The notes below the pieces were generated by a model. It had not been told where the DNA came from and did not search any database. It was given only the letters and a program-made list of their open reading frames with translations. DNA of 5,338 bases from contig QIKC01000303.1 of NCBI GenBank assembly GCA_003232855.1, positions 1-5,338 on the forward strand, given 5' to 3'. Below, in pieces: positions 1 to 5,338 of the stretch. Source of the stretch: Verrucomicrobiales bacterium. GTDB lineage: Bacteria > Verrucomicrobiota > Verrucomicrobiia > Verrucomicrobiales > DEV007. The stretch's first letter is position 1. Every line of letters begins with the position of its first letter. The position numbers and the translations under genes were made by a program.

Positions 1-642
1 GGTCCCTCCGACATCGCCTCAGTGCTCGGCCAAGATTCGGCCGAACTGGCCAAAGAACTCGACCGCCTGACCCGCATGATGATGGCCAAAGCTCCCATCG
101 CCTCCCCCGACCAAATGATCCTGCCCGGTGGCACGCTGGAAGACGATCTGCTCGATGACACTAAACTCCTCGAAGAATACAACCGCACGCTCGCCAAAAT
201 GTCCAAAGTCGGCGACGCGATCACTCAGGGATTCAGCGACTTGGACGAACTGCTCACCCGCACCGGTCCCATCATGGACGCCACCAAACCGATCCTGATG
301 CCCACCGACCTGCTGTTCGGTTACAACGAACACGACCTGCAAGAGAGCGCCCGCCTCAGCCTCATGAAGCTCGGCCTGCTGATCCAAAAAAATCCAAAAT
401 CGACCTTCATCATCGAAGGGCACACCGACACCTCCGGCCCCGCAGACTACAATATGATCCTCAGCGAGCGCCGTGCCCAATCGGTAAAAGTCTGGCTCGC
501 CAAATCCCTAGCCCTCGACAGCCAACGCATCCAAATCCGCGCCTTCGGCGAATCCAAACCGCTCGCTAACCCCACCGGCACCAAAGCGGAGCAGGCGATC
601 AACCGGCGCGTGGAAATCGTCATCCGCCCACCGAAGGGCTAG
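1..642 (+). CDS. OmpA-family peptidoglycan-binding envelope protein (5' end cut by window edge)
   Basis: The frame is open from the first base to the TAG at 640-642, giving 213 visible residues. A GTG at 22 is the first possible start inside the window, but the open frame runs through the left edge, so the true start probably lies outside. The first ~90 residues are mostly charged and helix-forming (for example LAKELDRLTRMMM) and look like a linker or coiled-coil stalk. The remainder is an OmpA C-terminal domain. It has GHTD (ligand Asp, residue 136 counted from the GTG), then the peptidoglycan-binding consensus NxxLSxxRAxxV in full as N144, L147, S148, R151, A152 and V155, and the closing NRRVEIVI. 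The D136-R151 spacing of 15 matches the D271/R286 pair known to bind diaminopimelate in Acinetobacter OmpA. It should sit in the periplasm and tether the envelope to peptidoglycan. Whether the missing N-terminus is a lipoprotein signal, a membrane anchor or a barrel cannot be seen. A glycosyltransferase gene follows after 8 bases. Confidence 0.9.
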   Translation, partial: GPSDIASVLGQDSAELAKELDRLTRMMMAKAPIASPDQMILPGGTLEDDLLDDTKLLEEYNRTLAKMSKVGDAITQGFSDLDELLTRTGPIMDATKPILMPTDLLFGYNEHDLQESARLSLMKLGLLIQKNPKSTFIIEGHTDTSGPADYNMILSERRAQSVKVWLAKSLALDSQRIQIRAFGESKPLANPTGTKAEQAINRRVEIVIRPPKG

Positions 643-650
643 GCCATCCC

Positions 651-2171
651 ATGTTCCGACGACAGGCGAACAACCAAGTGGGAGCCATCACCATCGGCTC
701 TCCCAACCCGCACTGGTCCACGGCCCGCCCGATCGTGCTGGCCGTCATCCTCGTACTTTTCACCGGGATGTTCTTCTACCTCGGACGCCACCTGATCAAC
801 CAGACCAACGGCGACCGCAACCGCTCCGACCAACAGAACAACATTCGCCTCGCGCTAATCGCCAAAGACCACGCCACCCCGGACATATCGCAGGGCGCAT
901 CCGCCGCCATCTACCGCTGGTTTCCCCACTACACCGACGGCGTCGTCAACCCCCTCTGGCCATGGATCGCCGCCCGCGCCCACCGTGATGGCGACACCGA
1001 AGAACAGTTCTTCACCCGCGGCAAATGGCTCAACCTCGGCCTCTGCGCCGTCGCCCTCCTGATCGGCACCGGCCTCGCCGCCACCCGATTTTCCCTGCCC
1101 GCAGCGACCAATCTGCTGTTACTCGTCGGCCTCGGCGCCCTCCTCCCCCGCGCCGTCTGGTTCCAACCCGAGCCGCTCTATTTCATCCTCCTCCTCGCCG
1201 CCTGGATCGCCGCGATCGGCGCCCTGATCAATAACAGCCTGTGGCGCTACGCCCTGTTCGGCGTCCTCATCGGCCTCGCCTACCTCGCCAAAGCCTCGGC
1301 ACTGCCGCTGCTGGTCACCTTCCTCGGCGCCTCGACACTGCGCTGCCTATGGTGCGGACTGCGTTACTTTTTCCGCAAGCACCACGACGGAGACGCGCGC
1401 TGGTGCCCGCAGGCGCACCTCATCGGCGCCGTCCTCTGCGTGCTCGCCTTCCTAATGACTGCCGGCCCGCGCCTCAGCTACGCCCAAGAACGCTACGGCT
1501 CCCCCTTTCACTCCTACACCAGCTACTGGATGTGGATGGACGACTTCGACACCGAGGCCAAATCCTTCATGATCCAACACGGCACCAAAGCCGCCCTGTT
1601 AGCTATCCCCGACGACGAAAAACCCTCCCTCTCACGCTATCTCAAAACCCACTCCAACGACGAATTCAAAACCCGCCTCAGCGATGGCATGACCGCCGTC
1701 GCCACCGACTTCCTCAACCCAAAACAAGCCCGCCTGCGCGATGGCACCCCCGACCCGTGGCGACTCCTGCTACCCGCCCGCGGCACCTACCTCTACCTGC
1801 TCGCCGCCATGCTAGCCGGCCTCTGGCTGTGGTCCCTCTTCGGCAAACCACGCCCCGAAATCCCCCTGCAACGCATCCCGCCCGCCAGTTGGACCGTCGC
1901 CATCTTCGTCATCGGCAGCGCGCTCGTCTACCTCGGCCTCTATGGCTGGTACCACCCGATCGGCAAAGGCGACCGCTTCATGCTCTCACTCTACGCTCCA
2001 CTCGCCGTCACCCTCGTCTGGGCCGCAGAGGGGCTGCGCGAACGCATCCTCCTGCGCGGCGGCAACCGCGCCGTCACCCTCGTCTATAACGGCGCCCACC
2101 TCTGCCTCACCGCCGCCATCCTTTTCCGCGTCGCTCAACTAGCAGAACACCCGATTTTCTTCACCAAATAA
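651..2171 (+). CDS. Polytopic GT-C-type glycosyltransferase (GT39/ArnT-like membrane protein)
   Basis: This is a 506-residue integral membrane protein, probably transferring a sugar from a polyprenyl-phosphate donor on the periplasmic face; its acceptor is unknown. Hydrophobic segments lie near residues 26-46, 127-145, 149-168, 176-193, 198-228, 257-272, 380-397, 414-432, 443-459 and 481-496. After the first segment comes an acidic SDQ at 59-61, where GT-C enzymes carry the catalytic or metal-binding acid. Other family-like motifs are TDGVVNPLWPW (95-105), WFQPEPLY (170-177), GLAYLAKASALPLL (208-221) and GDRFMLSLYAPL (440-451). A hydrophilic stretch of about 105 residues (273-379), starting with YGSPFHSYTSYWMW, lies between membrane segments. 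The length is normal for the class. The ATG at 651 follows the OmpA-like stop by 8 bases; GAAGGG at 633-638 is a weak, distant ribosome-binding site, so translational coupling is likely. TAA at 2169-2171 is followed at once by an in-frame TAG. The GT-C assignment is fairly sure; the exact family and substrate are not. Confidence 0.82.
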   Translation: MFRRQANNQVGAITIGSPNPHWSTARPIVLAVILVLFTGMFFYLGRHLINQTNGDRNRSDQQNNIRLALIAKDHATPDISQGASAAIYRWFPHYTDGVVNPLWPWIAARAHRDGDTEEQFFTRGKWLNLGLCAVALLIGTGLAATRFSLPAATNLLLLVGLGALLPRAVWFQPEPLYFILLLAAWIAAIGALINNSLWRYALFGVLIGLAYLAKASALPLLVTFLGASTLRCLWCGLRYFFRKHHDGDARWCPQAHLIGAVLCVLAFLMTAGPRLSYAQERYGSPFHSYTSYWMWMDDFDTEAKSFMIQHGTKAALLAIPDDEKPSLSRYLKTHSNDEFKTRLSDGMTAVATDFLNPKQARLRDGTPDPWRLLLPARGTYLYLLAAMLAGLWLWSLFGKPRPEIPLQRIPPASWTVAIFVIGSALVYLGLYGWYHPIGKGDRFMLSLYAPLAVTLVWAAEGLRERILLRGGNRAVTLVYNGAHLCLTAAILFRVAQLAEHPIFFTK

Positions 2172-2176
2172 TAGCC
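2172..2176. other. 5-bp gap between convergent genes
   Basis: Five bases (TAGCC) separate the TAA of the glycosyltransferase gene (2169-2171) from the reverse-strand TAG of oppF (2179-2177). The first three of them form a second in-frame stop for the + strand gene. There is no room for a dedicated terminator, and no strong hairpin with a T-run is visible on either strand in the flanking ~60 bases. Transcripts from the two sides probably overlap. Confidence 0.85.
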
Positions 2177-3187
2177 CTAACGCTGCACACAACACGGGCA
2201 GTTCGACACCCAATGCCCCGGCGCGATCTCCTCCAGGCCGATCTCCATACCGATACTCTCCTCATAACGCGGCGCACCCACTCGATGCCCAAAAGCGCAG
2301 CCCGGCGGCGGGTCGATCGGCGAGGGCACCTCACCGGTAATCGGCTCCCGCTCGCCGCGCCGCGACGGATCGGGAGTCGGAATCGCCTCGATCAGCGCCT
2401 TGGTATAGGCATGACGCGGGTTCGCATAAATCTCGTCCGCGCCTGCCATCTCGACGATCTTCCCCAGATACATCACCGCCACACGATCGCTAACATGCTT
2501 CACCACCGCCAAATCGTGGGCGATAAACAGATACGAAAGACCGAGCTCGCGCTGCAGTTCCATCAACAAATTCAAAACCTGACTCTGCACCGAAACATCC
2601 AGCGCCGACACCGGCTCATCGAGCACCAGCAAATCAGGATTCGCCGCCAGCGCACGCGCGATACCGATACGCTGACGCTGCCCACCAGAGAACTCGAAAG
2701 AAAACTTCGCCGCAGCCGACTTGGGCATCCCCACGCGATCCAGCAACTCCGCAACCCGCTCGCGCCGCTCCTCACGCGTGCCCATCTTCTGAATTACCAA
2801 TGGCTCGGCGATCAGTTCGGCCACCGACATCCGCGCATCGAGCGATTCGGCCGGATCCTGAAACACCATCTGAAAATCCTTACGCAACGGGCGCAGCGCC
2901 GACTGGCGCATATGCGTGATATCGTGCCCCTTGAAACGCACCCTACCCGCAGTCGGATCCAGCAACCGAACAAGACATTTTCCGAGCGTCGACTTCCCAC
3001 AACCCGACTCACCGACCAGCCCCAAAGTCTCCCCCTTGCCGATGGAAAGGCTGACACCATCGACGGCACGCACCGCACCGGTCTGACGAAAGAAAACTCC
3101 CCCACGCACAGGAAAATGCATTTTCAGACCATCGACTTCTAACAAAGTCTCGCCGCCATTCGCATCGTTGGTATCGTTGTCAGGCAT
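2177..3187 (-). CDS. oppF: Oligopeptide/dipeptide ABC transporter ATP-binding protein, OppF/DppF type
   Basis: This 336-residue cytoplasmic ATPase would energise peptide import as partner of the OppD-type protein just upstream. The nucleotide-binding domain is complete. It has Walker A GESGCGKST (59-67), Q-loop VFQDP (Gln 110), signature FSGGQRQR (from about 166), Walker B LLVLDEP (186-192) with catalytic Glu, D-loop SALD, and H-loop IAHD (His 224). The C-terminal extension contains the family signatures RHAYTKAL and GEVPSPIDPPPGC. The start chosen is ATG 3187-3185, 5 bases after the oppD TGA (3195-3193). ATG 3202-3200 is an alternative that adds five residues and overlaps oppD. Neither has a good Shine-Dalgarno sequence, which suggests coupling to oppD translation. 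The same frame stays open further upstream, but that extension lies inside oppD and does not look like protein of this family. The C-terminal cysteines differ from the usual pattern (see findings). OppF is more likely than OppD because of its position and the VFQDPAESLDARM Q-loop. Substrate specificity (peptide, dipeptide or microcin-like) cannot be read from it. Confidence 0.92.
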   Translation of the reverse strand: MPDNDTNDANGGETLLEVDGLKMHFPVRGGVFFRQTGAVRAVDGVSLSIGKGETLGLVGESGCGKSTLGKCLVRLLDPTAGRVRFKGHDITHMRQSALRPLRKDFQMVFQDPAESLDARMSVAELIAEPLVIQKMGTREERRERVAELLDRVGMPKSAAAKFSFEFSGGQRQRIGIARALAANPDLLVLDEPVSALDVSVQSQVLNLLMELQRELGLSYLFIAHDLAVVKHVSDRVAVMYLGKIVEMAGADEIYANPRHAYTKALIEAIPTPDPSRRGEREPITGEVPSPIDPPPGCAFGHRVGAPRYEESIGMEIGLEEIAPGHWVSNCPCCVQR

Positions 3188-3192
3188 CGGCG

Positions 3193-4147
3193 TCAGGTGC
3201 ATTCGGGGCAACGTTCGATAAAGTGACCCGGGGCGACTTCCTCGTAGGTCGGGCGAGTCTGCAGCACATCGCCCACGCGCCCCATGCGTTGGCAAAAACG
3301 ACAACCGGGGACAAAATCTTGAATCGCGGCAACTTGACCCGGGATCGTCAACATCTCCGATTTGCGCACGCTGTCGATGCGCGGGATCGATGCCAGCAGC
3401 CCCTTCGTATAAGCGTGCCGCGGAGCGGCAAAAATCTGCTCCACCGGCGCGCGCTCGACCACCCGCCCAGCGTACATAACCACCACTTCATCACACTGCT
3501 CAGCGATGACACCGAGATCGTGAGTAATAAGAAGAACCCCCATCCCCAAATCCTTCTGCATCCGTTCGATAAGGTTCAAAATCTGCGCCTGCACGGTCAC
3601 ATCGAGCGCCGTAGTCGGCTCATCAGCGATCAGCAAATCCGGCTCGCAACACAACGCGATGGCGATCATCACCCGCTGGCGCATGCCGCCAGAAAGCTGG
3701 TGTGGATACTCCGACACACGCCGCTCCGGCACCGGAATCCCCACCGCATCTAGCAGCTCGACCGCCTGCGCCAGCGCAGTGCGTGAATCCAAGTCTTTGT
3801 GCAGCATAAGCGCCTCGACGATCTGCCGCCCGATGCGATGCACCGGGTTGAGCGCTGCCATCGGCTCTTGAAAAATCACGCCACGAATACATCGTCTTCC
3901 GATCCGCCCCGACCAGCTCGCGCCCGGAGAAGCGGATGCTGCCGCTCTGAATACGACCCGCAGGTTTCGGCAGCAGATCGACGATCGACATCGCCGTCAC
4001 CGTCTTGCCGCAGCCGGACTCACCAACCACGCCCAGCGTTCGCCCCTTTTCCAAATCGAAAGACACGCCATCCACCGCCGTCACCAACCCGCGCTCGGTG
4101 TCGAACCCGGTGACCAAATCTTTGATCTCTAACAATTTGCTACTCAC
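3193..4147 (-). pseudogene. oppD: Frameshifted OppD/DppD-type peptide ABC transporter ATPase
   Basis: Two reading frames together make one OppD-like ATPase. The 5' frame starts at GTG 4147-4145 and carries the N-terminus and Walker A GESGCGKT (residues 42-49). It reads correctly up to MYSWR near 3880, then turns into non-family sequence and stops at 3623. The 3' frame picks up at about 3892-3878 with IRGVIFQEP (Q-loop). It continues through LSGGMRQR, Walker B LLIADEP, ALDVTVQAQ and LLITHD, then the C-terminal domain, to TGA at 3195-3193. From the GRE before the break to IFQ there are 40 bases, against 57 expected from E. coli OppD (19 residues). The missing 17 bases fit a small deletion that both shifts the frame and removes the segment before the Q-loop. 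Neither fragment alone has all ATPase motifs, so a functional protein is unlikely from this sequence. The frames before and after look intact, so the lesion is recent or an assembly/sequencing error. Restored, it would be about 323 residues, normal for OppD. Confidence 0.88.
3878..3892 (-). other. Frameshift junction in oppD
   Basis: On the coding strand the 5' frame reads ATG TAT TCG TGG CGT GAT, while the 3' frame reads ATT CGT GGC GTG ATT TTT CAA. The 3' frame is +1 relative to the 5' frame. The join must fall between the last family-like residues of the first frame (MYSWR) and the I-F-Q-E-P of the second. A T5 run follows immediately (ATTTTTC). Removing one T or adding two would restore the frame but would give WRDFQEP or WRDFFQEP, still short of the usual segment between RG and IFQEP. 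Homopolymer miscounting alone is therefore a poor explanation. Confidence 0.8.
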
Positions 4148-5338
4148 CGACACCCCCCTTCGTGCGATAGCGCTGTTTGACCGCCTGAACCTCCGGAAAA
4201 GTCTCCCCAGAGCGTTTGGCGGCGAGCGTCTCATGCTTCATTTCCTCGTCGATCCACCACACGTAACTCTCCATCGGAACGTACTTCAGCGGCGGGCAGA
4301 ATTCGGTGAATTCGCTATCTGGCCAGCGCAACCAACGCCAGACAGCAACGCGAGAAAACTCGGTCATGTAGCCCGGGATGAACACCGCCGCGTCGTGGAT
4401 GATCTGCTGCATCTCGTGCGCCAGGCCGACCATCTCCGCCTCGGTGCGCGCATTGCGATAAGCGGTCGCCAACTCGTCCATGCGCTCGTCGGAAAAACTA
4501 AACACGTTGTTGGTGTTCTGTTTGAGATTCCCCTTTTCGTCATAAGCGTTACTAGAGTGAAAATACTCATAATAGCGCGGGTAAGGCGGTTGAAACCCCC
4601 ATGCCGAGAACACCATCTGGTGCTCCTTCTTCATTTGTTTTTTGTAGGCGACGGTATGATCGATCCCGTCCAAAATAAAATCGACACCCACCTTACGAGC
4701 CTCCTCTTTAAGGATCACCATCATTTTTTCGCGCACTGGAACCTTGCCATAAGTCAACACCACCTCCAGCCGCCGACCCGCCGCGTCACGCAGAATGCCG
4801 TCGTCCCCCTCGACCGTGAACCCGGCCTTGGCGAAGTGCTCGCGCGCCCTAGAAATCGAGAACGGTCGCGCGTGGATATCGGGGTTGTCGAGATCGCCAA
4901 ACCCCGCAGTCCAGCCCGGCAGACGCGAGGCGTCGCCACGGAACACCACATCGATCACCCGACGCCAATTGGTCGCGTGACTGATTCCGAGGCGTACCTC
5001 AAGATTGTCCAGCGGCGCCTTGGCCATATTCAAGTAGAGCGCCCACGGCAAGCGCGGGTACTGGTTATACCAAGTGAAACGCTCGACATAGCCATCGAAC
5101 ACCGGCGGCATCTCCGACTTCTCATACCAGTATTCCGGCAGAGTGATCGGAAAATAATCGAGCGCGCCGGCACGGAACAGCTCCCAAGCCTTGGCAAGAT
5201 CGCGGATGACTTGATAGCGGATCCGGTCGGCATTGAAACGGTAACGGTAGAATTTTTTGTCCGCCGCCCACCAGTCCTCTACGCGGCTAAGGGTGATCGA
5301 AACACCTTTAACAATGTCCTCGGGAACCACCGTGTAAG
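4140..5338 (-). CDS. Family 5 extracellular solute-binding protein, YejA-like (5' end cut by window edge)
   Basis: The visible 398 residues are the C-terminal part of a periplasmic SBP_bac_5 protein that would capture a peptide or peptide-like ligand for the adjacent ATPases. The frame is open to the right edge. The GTG at 5330-5328 is not the real start, because the residues before it (YTV) continue the family's xPYxV-type motif. Family-like stretches from the N-terminal side are [129 protein letters not shown] and WRWLRWP near the C-terminus. The NADxIR / YxxxFHSxNA / WRW style resembles the YejA branch (microcin C and long-peptide transporters) more than classical OppA or DppA. This is recognition by eye. 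YejA-like proteins are about 600 residues, so roughly one third, including the signal peptide, is missing. It overlaps oppD by 8 bases. TAG stop is at 4142-4140. Confidence 0.88.
   Translation of the reverse strand, partial: YTVVPEDIVKGVSITLSRVEDWWAADKKFYRYRFNADRIRYQVIRDLAKAWELFRAGALDYFPITLPEYWYEKSEMPPVFDGYVERFTWYNQYPRLPWALYLNMAKAPLDNLEVRLGISHATNWRRVIDVVFRGDASRLPGWTAGFGDLDNPDIHARPFSISRAREHFAKAGFTVEGDDGILRDAAGRRLEVVLTYGKVPVREKMMVILKEEARKVGVDFILDGIDHTVAYKKQMKKEHQMVFSAWGFQPPYPRYYEYFHSSNAYDEKGNLKQNTNNVFSFSDERMDELATAYRNARTEAEMVGLAHEMQQIIHDAAVFIPGYMTEFSRVAVWRWLRWPDSEFTEFCPPLKYVPMESYVWWIDEEMKHETLAAKRSGETFPEVQAVKQRYRTKGGVGE
4148..4160 (-). promoter_or_regulatory. Ribosome-binding site that decides the oppD start
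   Basis: The coding strand has AAGGGGGG (4160-4153) inside the last codons of the solute-binding protein gene. Taking AAGGGG as the core, there are 7 bases to GTG 4147-4145, which is good spacing. Another in-frame GTG at 4153-4151 touches the purine run and is too close. The chosen GTG overlaps the upstream gene's end (TAG 4142-4140) by 8 bases, a typical coupled arrangement. Confidence 0.6.

Noticed and set aside
19..480. 153-codon open frame on the - strand opposite the OmpA-like gene
   Set aside because: It is the antisense shadow of a well-supported coding region, with no recognisable motifs of its own.
1241..2089. 282-codon open frame on the + strand in another frame within the glycosyltransferase gene
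   Set aside because: The translation is an Arg/Pro-rich low-complexity string, typical of an off-frame reading of GCC/CTC-rich codons.
2195..2220. Possible terminator hairpin, CGGGCA with TGCCCCG
   Set aside because: Only 5 perfect pairs with a 13-base loop, inside the oppF coding end, and not followed by a T-run on the + strand.
3112..3125. 14-bp perfect palindrome GAAAATGCATTTTC, flanked by the inverted pair GGTCTGA/TCAGACC
   Set aside because: It lies in the conserved N-terminal coding of OppF (KMHFPV). A 14-bp palindrome is expected by chance about 0.3 times in a window this size, so there is no reason to call it an operator.
2213..3142. 309-codon open frame on the + strand opposite oppF
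   Set aside because: It is antisense to clear ATPase motifs, its translation is rich in Arg/His and lacks family-like patterns, and long antisense frames are expected in GC-rich genes.
3188..3304. Longer N-terminus for OppF using the start at 3304
   Set aside because: It would overlap oppD by over 100 bases, and the added residues (SFLPTHGARGRC and so on) are the off-frame reading of the OppD C-terminal domain.
3870..3892. Programmed ribosomal frameshift in oppD
   Set aside because: No recognisable slippery heptamer, stop-coupled +1 site or downstream stem was seen. A +1 shift here would still give a protein about 6 residues short before the Q-loop, and programmed shifting is not known for OppD.

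Overview
The window looks like chromosomal DNA from a GC-rich, Gram-negative bacterium. An OmpA-type peptidoglycan-binding protein implies an outer membrane and a peptidoglycan layer, and the transporter is of the oligopeptide/YejA kind. The overall style of the OmpA-like and solute-binding proteins reminds me of Verrucomicrobiota (Opitutae-like), but this is a low-confidence impression. No RNA gene, mobile element, CRISPR array or long repeat was found. The window is almost wall-to-wall coding.

Layout: two gene pairs meet tail to tail. On the + strand, the left edge cuts into an OmpA-family protein whose C-terminal peptidoglycan-binding domain is complete (1-642). After 8 bases comes a polytopic GT-C-type glycosyltransferase (651-2171). 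The two are probably co-transcribed and are both envelope functions. On the - strand, read from the right edge, come the C-terminal part of a family 5 (YejA-like) solute-binding protein (4140-5338), an OppD-type ATPase that overlaps it by 8 bases (3193-4147), and an OppF-type ATPase beginning 5 bases after OppD stops (2177-3187). The stop codons of the glycosyltransferase and oppF are only 5 bases apart, with no convincing terminator between them.

How they would work together: the periplasmic binding protein would deliver a peptide or peptide-like ligand to an inner-membrane permease pair powered by an OppD/OppF heterodimer. The permease genes are not in the window and are not between the binding protein and the ATPases, where they often lie. 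They would have to be upstream, beyond the right edge, or elsewhere.

The main anomaly is in oppD. Its Walker A half and its Q-loop/signature/Walker B half are in different frames, with the break near 3878-3892. The spacing fits a deletion of about 17 bases rather than a single-base slip, so I annotate it as a pseudogene, with assembly error as the alternative. A second point is that both ATPases end in CPxC-type cysteine motifs instead of the usual cysteine pattern of the Opp/Dpp C-terminal domain. I see no clearly new multi-gene system here.
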